A stretch of 64,000 nt of DNA from Flavobacterium silvaticum (GTDB lineage: Bacteria; Bacteroidota; Bacteroidia; Flavobacteriales; Flavobacteriaceae). Every line of letters begins with the position of its first letter. Position 1 is the stretch's first letter. Shown piece by piece: positions 11,840 through 19,695 of the stretch. The position numbers were made by a program, and so were the translations under genes. The stretch lies in the NCBI RefSeq assembly GCF_012911565.1, contig NZ_JAAMPU010000095.1:1-64000 (forward strand). Direction: 5' to 3'. Below the pieces are notes generated by a model that did no database searches, was not told the origin of the DNA, and worked only from the letters and a program-made list of their open reading frames with translations.

Positions 11840-12529
11840 TTATACAGCTTTGGAATCCAAAGGAATCGCAGGACTCATTGTACTTGACAAGTGGATTCCT
11901 TTGATGTATTGTCCTTTGGCCGCAGTCGGCTTCAGTTTGATTAGTGTTTGGATTATTTCGTGGGCGTTTTCAGCGATCTTGTCAGCGTCGAAAGAAATTC
12001 TTCCGATACCGGCATGAACGATACCTGTTTTGTCCACTTTAAAGTCGATCTTACCTGCTTTAACTTCGGCAACTGCCTTCGCTACATCCATGGTAACCGT
12101 TCCTGTCTTAGGGTTCGGCATCAATCCGCGAGGACCAAGAATACGACCCAAAGGACCTAGTTTACCCATAACGGCAGGTACAGTGATGATCACATCGATA
12201 TCAGTCCAACCGTCTTTGATTTTTTGCAGATAATCATCAAGACCAACGTGGTCAGCACCTGCAGCTTTCGCTTCAGCTTCCTTATCCGGAGTGACCAATG
12301 CAAGGACGCGAACGTCTTTACCTGTTCCGTGTGGAAGTGTTACAACACCACGTACCATTTGGTTCGCTTTACGAGGATCTACTCCAAGACGTACAGCGAT
12401 ATCCACAGACTCATCGAATTTTGCAGAAGCGATCTGTTTGATCAGGCTGGATGCATCTTTCAGAGAGTACAGTTTGTTTTTTTCGATTTTCGAAGCAGCT
12501 TCTTTTTGCTTCTTTGTCAATTTTGCCAT
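11840..12529 (-). CDS. rplA: 50S ribosomal protein L1 (uL1)
   Basis: A 229-residue two-domain L1 protein of the E-site stalk. Motifs seen are [20 protein letters not shown] near the N-terminus, [19 protein letters not shown] in the middle and [18 protein letters not shown] after it, all diagnostic of the family. The rplK stop is 14 bp upstream, so the two are co-transcribed. Confidence 0.99.
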   Translation of the reverse strand: MAKLTKKQKEAASKIEKNKLYSLKDASSLIKQIASAKFDESVDIAVRLGVDPRKANQMVRGVVTLPHGTGKDVRVLALVTPDKEAEAKAAGADHVGLDDYLQKIKDGWTDIDVIITVPAVMGKLGPLGRILGPRGLMPNPKTGTVTMDVAKAVAEVKAGKIDFKVDKTGIVHAGIGRISFDADKIAENAHEIIQTLIKLKPTAAKGQYIKGIHLSSTMSPAIPLDSKAV

Positions 12530-12543
12530 GTCTTTTTCCTGAA

Positions 12544-12981
12544 TTAGAACGGAGCAGTCCCGCTTACGGTTATACCCATTGACCTTGCAGTACCTGCGAC
12601 CATGCTCATTGCTTTTTCGATGGTAAAGGCATTCAAATCTGCCATTTTATCATCGGCGATAGCCCTGATTTGATCCCAAGTGACGCTAGCCACTTTTTTA
12701 CGGTTAGGTTCACCTGATCCGCCTTTCAGCTTAGCAGCATCCATCAATTGTACGGCTGCCGGAGGAGTTTTCACGACAAAATCAAACGATTTGTCTTTAT
12801 ACACGGTAATCTGTACCGGTAAAATCTTGCCGGGTTTATCCTGTGTTCTGGCATTGAACTGCTTACAGAACTCCATGATGTTAACCCCAGCAGCTCCCAA
12901 AGCAGGTCCAACCGGTGGCGACGGATTCGCAGCACCTCCCTTAACTTGTAGTTTAACTACTTTACTAACTTCTTTAGCCAT
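12544..12981 (-). CDS. rplK: 50S ribosomal protein L11 (uL11)
   Basis: A 145-residue L11 protein of the GTPase-associated centre. It has the Pro-rich N-terminal domain ([31 protein letters not shown]) and the rRNA-binding C-terminal domain (ending [12 protein letters not shown]). It lies between nusG (66 bp upstream) and rplA in the standard order. Confidence 0.99.
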   Translation of the reverse strand: MAKEVSKVVKLQVKGGAANPSPPVGPALGAAGVNIMEFCKQFNARTQDKPGKILPVQITVYKDKSFDFVVKTPPAAVQLMDAAKLKGGSGEPNRKKVASVTWDQIRAIADDKMADLNAFTIEKAMSMVAGTARSMGITVSGTAPF

Positions 12982-13047
12982 TGTTTAAAAAATTTAGCAC
13001 ATCTATCAATTGGAAGCGATTGATGTGATTATATAAAATGTAACAAA

Positions 13048-13599
13048 TTATACTTTTTCAACCTGCATGAAGCTAAGCTCCAGAGGTGTTTTACGTCCGA
13101 AGATCTTAACCATGACTTCGAGCTTGCGCTTGTCTTCATTAATCTTCTCGACTGTACCGTTGAACCCGTTGAAAGGCCCGTCGATAACTTTGATGGTTTC
13201 GCCGATGTTGAACGGAATGTTCGGACCATCTGCCTTAACAGATAATTCATCGACTTTACCAAGCATACGGTTAACTTCGGCAAGGCGCAAAGGCACGGGA
13301 TCTCCGTTCTTTACTTCGCCAAGGAATCCAATAACTCCGGTGATGGATTTGATGATGTGGGGAATCTCACCAACAAGGTTTGCCTCAATCATCACGTATC
13401 CCGGAAAATACACACGGTCTTTGGTGACTTTTTTGCCGTCGCGTACCTGAACCACTTTTTCAGTCGGGACAAGAACCTGGGAAATATGATCACTCATACC
13501 CAACCGGTTGATCTCGGTTTCGATATAATTCTTGACCTTATTTTCCTGACCGCTAACCGCACGGACAACATACCATTTTTTCAAACTACTGTCTGTCAT
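13048..13599 (-). CDS. nusG: Transcription termination/antitermination factor NusG
   Basis: A 183-residue protein with the NGN domain first (KKWYVVRAVSGQENKVKNYI; VYFPGYVMIEANL) and a C-terminal KOW motif (GETIKVIDGPFNGFNGTVEK). It binds RNA polymerase and couples it to Rho or the ribosome. It starts 10 bp after secE, the usual secE-nusG pair. No insertion domain of the long Bacteroides type is present. Confidence 0.98.
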   Translation of the reverse strand: MTDSSLKKWYVVRAVSGQENKVKNYIETEINRLGMSDHISQVLVPTEKVVQVRDGKKVTKDRVYFPGYVMIEANLVGEIPHIIKSITGVIGFLGEVKNGDPVPLRLAEVNRMLGKVDELSVKADGPNIPFNIGETIKVIDGPFNGFNGTVEKINEDKRKLEVMVKIFGRKTPLELSFMQVEKV

Positions 13600-13609
13600 C
13601 GCGAATTTT

Positions 13610-13804
13610 TTATCCTTTTACCCAAGTGAAGAAACCTGCAAGAGCTTTGGAGAAAGTCTCATCGACACCCCAGGTAGCTAATGCGAAAACAACCGAGAAT
13701 ACAGCCACAACTATGGTGTATTTTTGAACCTCTGCCCATTCCGGCCAGGTCACGTTGTCACGCAACTCCCCAAATGCTTCGGATATATAATTAAAAACCT
13801 TCAT
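13610..13804 (-). CDS. secE: Preprotein translocase subunit SecE
   Basis: A 64-residue single-span SecE. An amphipathic N-terminal helix with the conserved NVTWPEWAEVQKYT is followed by one membrane helix (IVVAVFSVVFALATWGVDETF). It stabilises SecY in the inner membrane. It lies 14 bp downstream of the end of tRNA-Trp and just ahead of nusG. Confidence 0.97.
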   Translation of the reverse strand: MKVFNYISEAFGELRDNVTWPEWAEVQKYTIVVAVFSVVFALATWGVDETFSKALAGFFTWVKG

Positions 13805-13818
13805 TTGTACTTTATTTG

Positions 13819-13889
13819 CACGGGTGGAGAGATTCGAACTCCCATCAACGGTTTTGGAGACCGCTATTCTACCCTTGAACTACACCCGT
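13819..13889 (-). tRNA. tRNA-Trp (CCA anticodon)
   Basis: A 71-nt cloverleaf. Acceptor ACGGGTG pairs with CACCCGT, the anticodon loop reads CTCCAAA (anticodon CCA) and the T arm is GGGAGTTCGAATCTCTC. The 3' CCA is not encoded. It sits between tuf and secE, as in other Flavobacteria. Confidence 0.97.
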
Positions 13890-13894
13890 TTGAT

Positions 13895-13927
13895 AAAAAC
13901 CAGCAGCACAAGGGCACCGCTGGTTTC
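13895..13927 (-). terminator. Hairpin between tuf and tRNA-Trp
   Basis: AAACCAGC pairs with GCTGGTTT around a loop of about 15 nt and is followed by TTTTAT on the minus strand. It could partly terminate tuf transcripts or mark a processing site. Confidence 0.6.
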
Positions 13928-13945
13928 TTATATAATTTAATCTAA

Positions 13946-15139
13946 TTAGTCGAGGATCTCAGTAACCTGTCCTGCACCAACTGTACGTCCACCTTCACGG
14001 ATAGCGAAACGAAGACCTACGCTCAAAGCGATTGGGCTCAACAAAGTAACTTCGATAGTCAAGTTATCACCTGGCATAACCATCTCAACTCCTGTAGGCA
14101 ACTGGATAGTTCCGGTTACGTCAGTTGTACGAACGTAAAACTGCGGACGGTAGTTGTTGTGGAATGGCGTGTGACGACCACCTTCTTCTTTTTTCAAGAT
14201 ATAAACCTCAGCCTTGAACTTAGCGTGTGGCTTAACAGATCCTGGCTTAATGATAACCATACCGCGACGGATGTCAGCTTTATCGATACCACGCAACAAA
14301 AGACCTACGTTATCTCCAGCTTCTCCACGGTCAAGGATTTTACGGAACATCTCAACTCCAGTGATTGTAGAAGTCAATTTGTCAGCACCCATACCGATGA
14401 TTTCAACCGGATCACCTGTGTTAGCTACACCAGTTTCGATACGTCCTGTAGCAACAGTACCACGACCTGTAATAGTAAACACGTCTTCAACCGGCATAAG
14501 GAAAGGCTTAGCGTTGTCACGTACTGGCTCTTCGATCCAGTTGTCAACAGCTTCCATTAGTTCAAGGATTTTAGGAACCCAGTTTGGATCAGCGTTCAAT
14601 CCACCCAAAGCAGAACCCTGGATAACTGGTCCGTTATCTCCATCGTACTCATAGAAAGACAATAGGTCACGGATTTCCATTTCAACAAGCTCCAAAAGCT
14701 CAGCATCGTCAACCATGTCCACTTTGTTCATGAAGACAACGATTCTTGGAATACCAACCTGACGGCCCAAAAGGATGTGCTCGCGAGTCTGTGGCATTGG
14801 CCCGTCTGTTGCAGCAACAACAAGGATAGCACCGTCCATCTGGGCAGCACCTGTAACCATGTTCTTAACGTAATCCGCGTGACCTGGACAGTCAACGTGA
14901 GCGTAGTGACGGTTAGCTGTTTCGTATTCTACGTGTGAAGTATTGATAGTAATACCTCTTTCTTTTTCTTCCGGAGCGTTATCGATCTGGTCGAAAGATT
15001 TTGCAGCTGTCTTAGAAAAACCGGCTTCTGCCAATACCTTAGTGATAGCAGCAGTCAAGGTCGTTTTTCCGTGGTCAACGTGCCCAATCGTACCAATGTT
15101 AAGGTGCGGCTTGTTCCGGTTAAAATTCTCTTTTGCCAT
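13946..15139 (-). CDS. tuf: Elongation factor Tu
   Basis: A 397-residue EF-Tu. G motifs are all present: GHVDHGKT (G1), the switch I region ending [17 protein letters not shown] (G3), NKVDMVDD (G4) and the GSALG region (G5). Domains 2 and 3 carry [12 protein letters not shown] and [16 protein letters not shown]. It delivers aminoacyl-tRNA to the ribosome. It is flanked by tRNA-Thr(GGT) upstream and tRNA-Trp downstream, a tRNA-tuf arrangement typical of bacteria. Confidence 0.99.
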   Translation of the reverse strand: MAKENFNRNKPHLNIGTIGHVDHGKTTLTAAITKVLAEAGFSKTAAKSFDQIDNAPEEKERGITINTSHVEYETANRHYAHVDCPGHADYVKNMVTGAAQMDGAILVVAATDGPMPQTREHILLGRQVGIPRIVVFMNKVDMVDDAELLELVEMEIRDLLSFYEYDGDNGPVIQGSALGGLNADPNWVPKILELMEAVDNWIEEPVRDNAKPFLMPVEDVFTITGRGTVATGRIETGVANTGDPVEIIGMGADKLTSTITGVEMFRKILDRGEAGDNVGLLLRGIDKADIRRGMVIIKPGSVKPHAKFKAEVYILKKEEGGRHTPFHNNYRPQFYVRTTDVTGTIQLPTGVEMVMPGDNLTIEVTLLSPIALSVGLRFAIREGGRTVGAGQVTEILD

Positions 15140-15190
15140 TTTACTTGATTTTAATCTTAGTTATATATTAGTGTTCAAATTCTCAAATTG

Positions 15191-15262
15191 AGCCAATGAC
15201 GGGATTTGAACCCGTGACCTCTTCCTTACCAAGGAAGCACTCTACCCCTGAGCTACACCGGC
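15191..15262 (-). tRNA. tRNA-Thr (GGT anticodon)
   Basis: A 72-nt cloverleaf. GCCGGTG pairs with CATTGGC, the anticodon arm is CTTCC-TTGGTAA-GGAAG (anticodon GGT) and the T arm contains GGGTTCAAATCCC. CCA is not encoded. It lies 51 bp upstream of tuf. Confidence 0.97.
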
Positions 15263-15603
15263 AAGGTCATTTAAAATCCTAATTTTGAACCATAAACAAG
15301 TGGAAGCTGTTTAAGGTTCAAAAGTTAGAATCTGGCACTCCCGAAGGATTGCCATAAACTTCCGGCAGACACCGCAAGTTTATTTTATTTTAAGGTCCGT
15401 GGGAAAATGGTAGTTTTCACTTGAATTTATGTTTCCAAAGCACCTGAAAGACCCCGTCAATACCCTGCTTTTCAAATGCAAGACCGATGGGCAACTTTCA
15501 AGAGTTCACCGAAACCAAAATCGTTAACGACGGAACCTCATTAATTTTTGACCCTAGCACTGGCACAAACAAAGTCGCGACACGGCTTAAATCAAAAATT
15601 TTG
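15263..15603. other. 341-bp gap in the tRNA cluster
   Basis: There is no tRNA or full gene here. The related Flavobacteria I remember carry a tRNA-Gly at this place, and I cannot find one. On the minus strand, about 15415-15600 reads as a protein-like frame (FDLSRVATLFVPVLG, then one TGA, then LPIGLAFEKQGIDGVFQVLW and a stop) without a usable start. It could be a decayed reading frame or the remains of an insertion. Confidence 0.4.
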
Positions 15604-15684
15604 TGGGGAGAGCAGGATTCGAACCTGCGAAGATTGCTCAACGGATTTACAGTCCGTCCTCGTTGGCCGCTTGAGTATCTCCCC
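15604..15684 (-). tRNA. tRNA-Tyr (GTA anticodon)
   Basis: An 81-nt class II tRNA with a long variable arm. Acceptor GGGGAGA pairs with TCTCCCC, the anticodon loop is CTGTAAA (anticodon GTA) and the T arm holds AGGTTCGAATCCT. Discriminator A; CCA is not encoded. Confidence 0.97.
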
Positions 15685-15753
15685 TAACCTTTTTCATTAC
15701 AATACCTTAAAGAACATTTGACAGTAAAAACTGACAGTAATTTTGCTCTTTTG

Positions 15754-15827
15754 AGCCGATAGAGGGACTCGAACCCACGACCTGCTGATTACAAATCAGC
15801 TGCTCTAGCCAGCTGAGCTACACCGGC
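15754..15827 (-). tRNA. tRNA-Thr (TGT anticodon)
   Basis: A 74-nt cloverleaf. GCCGGTG pairs with CTATCGGC, the anticodon arm is GCTGA-TTTGTAA-TCAGC (anticodon TGT) and the T arm contains GGGTTCGAGTCCC. It is the first gene of the tRNA-tuf transcription unit. Confidence 0.96.
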
Positions 15828-15836
15828 ATTATTCAT

Positions 15837-15864
15837 AAAAAAAGCCCGCTATTTCTAACGGACT
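15837..15864 (-). terminator. Terminator downstream of hpf
   Basis: AGTCCGTTA / TAGCGGGCT form a 9-bp stem with two G-U pairs and a GAAA loop, followed by seven T on the minus strand. The left arm begins at the predicted start site of the tRNA operon promoter. Confidence 0.75.
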
Positions 15865-15865
15865 G

Positions 15866-15895
15866 CAAATGTATATCTTTTAATTTGGTATTCAA
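15866..15895 (-). promoter_or_regulatory. Promoter of the tRNA-tuf operon
   Basis: TTG at 15893-15895, a 19-bp spacer and TACATTTG at 15866-15873 match the Bacteroidota consensus TTG-N17-23-TAnnTTTG. Transcription would start near 15861, inside the left arm of the hpf terminator. New transcripts would therefore lack part of the stem while hpf read-through is stopped. Confidence 0.65.
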
Positions 15896-15916
15896 AACAT
15901 TTTTCTGAAAAATTTT

Positions 15917-16219
15917 TCAGATGTGTGTTCTGATCTTTTCTTTGCGTTTGAGCAATAATCTTTCTATGGATTCAGCACATTGATCGGCAGCTTCCTCAAA
16001 GCTCTTACATTGTTTTTTGACTATGAATTCGTCACCCGGTACATGTATTTTCATTTCGACATTCTTATTTTCTTTCTCACTAATATTTTCAGCCTTGAGG
16101 TATACTTCCGCCGATACCACCCTGTCATAATATTTTTCCAGTTTGTCCACCCGTTCCTGGATGAAGTCTACGAGTTTGCCGTCGATAGTGAAATTCACCG
16201 CGTGCACATTAACTTTCAT
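15917..16219 (-). CDS. hpf: Ribosome hibernation-promoting factor, HPF/YfiA family (short form)
   Basis: A 100-residue protein starting at ATG 16219 (MKVNVHAVNFTIDGKLVDFI). An open frame extends upstream into the recombinase gene but carries no family similarity. The fold pattern is typical: beta strand, helix (FIQERVDKLEKYYDRVV), strands (VYLKAENIS, VEMKIHVPGDEFIV) and the C-terminal helix (KSFEEAADQCAESIERLLLK). It lacks the C-terminal dimerisation domain of long HPFs. It binds the 30S decoding region in stationary cells. It is 16 bp downstream of the recombinase gene. Confidence 0.95.
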   Translation of the reverse strand: MKVNVHAVNFTIDGKLVDFIQERVDKLEKYYDRVVSAEVYLKAENISEKENKNVEMKIHVPGDEFIVKKQCKSFEEAADQCAESIERLLLKRKEKIRTHI

Positions 16220-16235
16220 AATCACTTGTTTTAAA

Positions 16236-17138
16236 TTAGTATTCCTGTGTTCCGCGATTCCGTGGGTGCGCATTGCCATAGACCTGTTTGAGTTCCGCAA
16301 GGCTGCTGTGGGTGTAAACCTGTGTTGATGCCAGGCTTGCATGACCGAGCAATTCCTTGACCGAATTCAAATCGGCACCATTGTTAAGCAAATGCGTCGC
16401 AAAGGAATGTCGCAGGATGTGCGGGCTCTTTTTTATCTTGCCCGACACACTACTAAAATAGCGATTAATCAATCGGTACACAAAGGAATCGGTCAATTTA
16501 ACTCCTTTTATAGAAACAAAGAAAAATTCAGTATCGGTAATTTCTTCAAGTGCTTTTCTTTCAGAAAGATATGTACGGATCAAATCAGCCAACCCCGGAA
16601 CCAAAGGCACAACACGCTCTTTATTCCTCTTCCCCAGCACCTTGCAGGTCATCGAGCCTAAATCTACATTAGCCAGTTTCAGCTGGATCAGCTCGCTTCG
16701 GCGCATTCCCGTGCCATAAAACAAATCAATGATCAATCTGTCCCGAAAACCTTCAAAACCATCCTTGAATTCAAGCGTAACTACTTCATCCATTTCAGTT
16801 TCCGAAAAAGGCAGCTGGATTTTTTTGGGAGACTTTAGCGATTTGTGTTTCGCCATCGGACTGACCGAAACAACACCAATCTTTTGAAGAAATTTATAGA
16901 ACGCTTTAAGCGAAGACATCTTTCTGTTGACCGATAACAGTTGCAATCCACTTTCAACCAAGGCTACAATCCAGTTCCTGATTTCGCCGTAACTCGCTTC
17001 TTCCGGAACTGAAAGTCGGTCCATTTCCAGAAAAACACGAAACTCTTCCAAATCGGCCAAATAAGCCTTGGCGGTATGACCGGAGTAGTTGCGCTCACGC
17101 AGCAGATACGATTCGAAGGCCTGGAAGTTTGGAGTCAT
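16236..17138 (-). CDS. Tyrosine recombinase, XerC/XerD family
   Basis: A 300-residue Xer-type recombinase. The N-terminal SAM-like DNA-binding domain covers about residues 1-90. The catalytic domain has Arg146 (TGMRRSELIQL), Lys170 (GKRNKERVVP), the HxLR box (H240, R243 in PHILRHSFATHLL), His266 (LLGHASLA) and the nucleophile Tyr275 (TQVYTHSS). All catalytic residues are present. Its fixed place between rpsU and hpf in this lineage indicates a chromosomal Xer protein (dimer resolution at dif) rather than a mobile-element integrase. Confidence 0.93.
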   Translation of the reverse strand: MTPNFQAFESYLLRERNYSGHTAKAYLADLEEFRVFLEMDRLSVPEEASYGEIRNWIVALVESGLQLLSVNRKMSSLKAFYKFLQKIGVVSVSPMAKHKSLKSPKKIQLPFSETEMDEVVTLEFKDGFEGFRDRLIIDLFYGTGMRRSELIQLKLANVDLGSMTCKVLGKRNKERVVPLVPGLADLIRTYLSERKALEEITDTEFFFVSIKGVKLTDSFVYRLINRYFSSVSGKIKKSPHILRHSFATHLLNNGADLNSVKELLGHASLASTQVYTHSSLAELKQVYGNAHPRNRGTQEY

Positions 17139-17144
17139 AAAAAA

Positions 17145-17180
17145 ACCGTCTGCCCAAAGATAAAACTTTAAGCAGACGGT
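17145..17180 (-). terminator. Terminator downstream of rpsU
   Basis: A perfect 9-bp stem ACCGTCTGC/GCAGACGGT with an 18-nt loop, followed by a T-run on the minus strand. It lies between rpsU and the recombinase gene. Confidence 0.8.
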
Positions 17181-17203
17181 AAGTATTTTAGCAAAATGAA
17201 TTT

Positions 17204-17398
17204 CTAGCTTTCGAGGCTATCCTTCAGGTGCTGGATATAAGACGCCTTCTGGATTTCCATTCTGCGGGATACAGACGGTTTTACAAAAGCCTGACGCGCA
17301 CGCAATTGACGTACAGTCCCGGTTTTGTCAAATTTACGCTTGTAACGCTTAAGCGCTCTATCGATATTTTCTCCGTCTTTAATTGGTATAATCAGCAT
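17204..17398 (-). CDS. rpsU: 30S ribosomal protein S21 (bS21)
   Basis: A 64-residue basic protein. It begins at ATG 17398 (MLIIPIKDGENIDRALKRYK) and has the characteristic RKFDKTGTVRQLRARQAFVK stretch. It sits at the mRNA exit of the 30S subunit. In Flavobacterium ribosomes bS21 with bS18 and bS6 is known to bury the 3' end of 16S rRNA, which explains why the lineage rarely uses Shine-Dalgarno pairing. This gene is the exception, with a very strong Shine-Dalgarno sequence, consistent with translational autoregulation. Confidence 0.98.
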   Translation of the reverse strand: MLIIPIKDGENIDRALKRYKRKFDKTGTVRQLRARQAFVKPSVSRRMEIQKASYIQHLKDSLES

Positions 17399-17403
17399 GT
17401 GGA

Positions 17404-17414
17404 CACCTCCTTTC
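17404..17414 (-). promoter_or_regulatory. Extended Shine-Dalgarno sequence of rpsU
   Basis: GAAAGGAGGTG lies five bases before the rpsU ATG. It pairs over 11 consecutive bases with the usual bacterial 16S rRNA 3' tail (CACCUCCUUUC). No other start in the window has comparable complementarity that I noticed. Confidence 0.85.
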
Positions 17415-17431
17415 GTTAAAATTTTGAGCGG

Positions 17432-17439
17432 CAAAGATA
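17432..17439 (-). promoter_or_regulatory. -7 box of the rpsU promoter
   Basis: TATCTTTG is a perfect match to TAnnTTTG. It places the start site near 17427 and gives a leader of about 28 nt containing the Shine-Dalgarno sequence. No TTG is found at the -33 distance. Confidence 0.6.
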
Positions 17440-17533
17440 GGATTATTTTTTATTTCTATTATTATTTTTTATTCTTTTTATCCGGAATAAATAATATCAA
17501 TATCTAATAAAGAATAATTTTCTCACGCGTATG

Positions 17534-18433
17534 TCAGTCTGTGAAAAATTCAGTAGTTGATGTAATTACTGTAACCGGCTCTCCCGTCCATTCATGGTAT
17601 TCATATTTGGTAATCTTTTGTACAAAATTATTTTCAAAAAGTTCCAGCATTGACGAATCCGTGTCAGTATCAACTAAAAGATGTTCCGAATCCATGATGT
17701 CTCGGATATGTTCTTCATTCCCCTGTGCCCATAATGGAGCATTGATCAGATTATACATATCATGCCCATACGATTGCAATGTTAGGAAAAGCATCGAATT
17801 TTTGGCTGTACCATATACAAAGTTGCTTACGGAACCATCGGGAAAAACGACCTGCGAAAGATCCTGGCCTGAGTATACATAATTCCGTACTGAATCCGCA
17901 ATGCCATTTTTATCAGGATCCACACCTGCCCAAATCACATGACCTTCATCATCCAATTTGATAATGCACCGAGACGATATGTGCGCATTTGAATCGTCGT
18001 ATGGAGCATTGATCCTTTCATTATAAACAATTCCATCTGGCAAATAAACAAAACGCACATATGCTTCAGTGCCTCCAATTACCGCACTTATTCCTATCAC
18101 ACGTTGCTGGGAGTCATAATAATACTGTCTCGAATCTGAATCAGAATTTATTTTGGCAATCACCCTTCCATCACCATTATAAGTGTAATCGTCCTCAGAT
18201 ATCAGGCCTTGACTTATTCCATCCGTAAATGATTCGTAAGTGTAAGACTGAATTTTATTGCCTTCAATCTGGACATCCCTAATATTTTGATAGTCGACAC
18301 CTTGAAATGTATAAGATCTGGTTTCCTTATAATGTGTGAGGTTGAAAGTCGCAGGTTCCTCGTTGGAATTATCCTCGGAACATGCCGCCAAAAAAAGCAG
18401 AATCCCTAAAATGGGAAGAAATTTAATTTTCAT
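17534..18433 (-). CDS. Lipoprotein with YD-like strand repeats
   Basis: A 299-residue lipoprotein. The signal peptide ends in the lipobox LAAC (Cys18), followed by an acidic linker (SEDNSNEE), as in surface-exposed Bacteroidota lipoproteins. The rest shows short Tyr/Asp-rich strand repeats reminiscent of YD/RHS repeats (DDYTYNGDGRVIAKI, RQYYYDSQQRVIGI, RNYVYSGQDLSQVVF). The gene at 58573-59343 has the same plan (YNDNLIV, YEYDDQGRIT, YEYAPDGSI, YTYDTHN) and is probably a paralogue. Function unknown. Confidence 0.85.
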   Translation of the reverse strand: MKIKFLPILGILLFLAACSEDNSNEEPATFNLTHYKETRSYTFQGVDYQNIRDVQIEGNKIQSYTYESFTDGISQGLISEDDYTYNGDGRVIAKINSDSDSRQYYYDSQQRVIGISAVIGGTEAYVRFVYLPDGIVYNERINAPYDDSNAHISSRCIIKLDDEGHVIWAGVDPDKNGIADSVRNYVYSGQDLSQVVFPDGSVSNFVYGTAKNSMLFLTLQSYGHDMYNLINAPLWAQGNEEHIRDIMDSEHLLVDTDTDSSMLELFENNFVQKITKYEYHEWTGEPVTVITSTTEFFTD

Positions 18434-18490
18434 ACGTTTATCAATTGGTTTTCTTTCAAACGTCTGGATTTCAAATCTATTATCGAAGCA

Positions 18491-18521
18491 AAAAAAAACG
18501 AACCCTTTCAGATTCGTTTAT
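18491..18521 (-). terminator. Terminator downstream of the acyl-CoA dehydrogenase gene
   Basis: AAACGAATC / GTTCGTTT stem followed by about ten T on the minus strand, between the acyl-CoA dehydrogenase stop and the lipoprotein start. Confidence 0.7.
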
Positions 18522-18542
18522 ATATCAAAAAATGCATCTTTT

Positions 18543-19685
18543 TTATTCGCGCAGCAGGCTTCGGGAAATTACAACCTTTTGTATTTCCGTAGTTCCTTCA
18601 CCAATCGTGCACAATTTGGCGTCGCGGTAAAATTTCTCCACCGGAAAATCCTTTGTATACCCGTAACCACCATGGATCTGGACCGCTTCATTTGCCACTT
18701 TTACGCAAACCTCGGATGAATACATTTTTGCCATCGCTCCAATTTTGGTGACAGGCTGATGGTTATTTTTTAAATGTGCCGCTTTGTGAAGCAATAATTC
18801 CGAAGCCTCGATTTCGGTTGCCATATCGGCCAGTTTAAAAGCAATTCCCTGAAACTCGCTTATCGGTTTTCCAAATTGCTCACGTTCTTTTGAATATTTG
18901 AGTGCGGCTTCAAACGCACCTTTTGCAATCCCGAGCGACAATGCTCCAATTGAAATACGCCCGCCGTCAAGGATTTTCATAGCCTGTTTGAATCCTTCAC
19001 CCACATTGCCCAATCTATTCGAATCTGGTACGCGGCAATCGGCGAATATCAACTCGGCGGTTTCACTGGCGCGCATACCAAGCTTGTTCTCTTTTTTACC
19101 CGATGTAAATCCTTTCATTCCTTTTTCAAGCACAAAAGCAGTAGTTCCATTCGAATCGCCTTTGTTTCCGGTACGTGCAATGACAACAGCGATATCTCCG
19201 GAAATGGCGTGGGTGATAAAATTCTTTGCACCGTTTAAGATCCAGTCGTTTCCGTCGCGAACGGCAGTGGTATTCATTCCACCGGCATCTGAACCTGTAT
19301 TGTGTTCGGTCAAACCCCAGGCACCGATATGTTCGGCAGTTGCCAGCTTCGGTATCCAACGCAGCTTTTGCTCCTCATTCCCAAAAGTCAGGATATGATT
19401 CGTACAAAGCGAATTGTGGGCCGCCACCGATAATCCGATGGAAGGGTCGACCTTGGAAATTTCTTCGATTACATTAATGTACTCATGGTAATTCATTCCA
19501 GAACCGCCAAGTTCCACAGGAACCAGCACTCCCATAAATCCCATCTCACCAAGCTTTTTAAACAGTTCGACAGGAAAAGTCTGAGATTCATCCCACTCCA
19601 TAATATGGGGTCGGATATATTGTTCTGCAAAATCACGAACGGCCTCACTGATCATGGATTCAGCTTCCAAATATTCAAAACTCAT
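18543..19685 (-). CDS. Acyl-CoA dehydrogenase
   Basis: A 380-residue FAD enzyme of the medium/short-chain acyl-CoA dehydrogenase family. It oxidises acyl-CoA to 2-enoyl-CoA. It shows the family signature GAWGLTEHNTGSDAGGMNTTA (about residues 122-142), the FAD contact YSKEREQFGKPI (about 266-277) and the C-terminal signature QIHGGYGYTKDFPVEKFYRD and IGEGTTEIQ. The Glu of IGEGTTE is in the place of the catalytic base. It is full length. It stands alone here, so the substrate (fatty acyl or branched-chain) cannot be told. Confidence 0.95.
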   Translation of the reverse strand: MSFEYLEAESMISEAVRDFAEQYIRPHIMEWDESQTFPVELFKKLGEMGFMGVLVPVELGGSGMNYHEYINVIEEISKVDPSIGLSVAAHNSLCTNHILTFGNEEQKLRWIPKLATAEHIGAWGLTEHNTGSDAGGMNTTAVRDGNDWILNGAKNFITHAISGDIAVVIARTGNKGDSNGTTAFVLEKGMKGFTSGKKENKLGMRASETAELIFADCRVPDSNRLGNVGEGFKQAMKILDGGRISIGALSLGIAKGAFEAALKYSKEREQFGKPISEFQGIAFKLADMATEIEASELLLHKAAHLKNNHQPVTKIGAMAKMYSSEVCVKVANEAVQIHGGYGYTKDFPVEKFYRDAKLCTIGEGTTEIQKVVISRSLLRE

Positions 19686-19695
19686 AAAATATATT

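Noticed and set aside
15487..15687. 66-codon plus-strand reading frame across the tRNA-Tyr gene
   Set aside because: Its end (GEQDSNLRRLLNGF...) is antisense translation of tRNA-Tyr, a common false gene.
16236..17138. Tyrosine recombinase as sign of an integrated element
   Set aside because: Its fixed place between rpsU and hpf and the lack of flanking repeats or cargo point to a housekeeping Xer protein.
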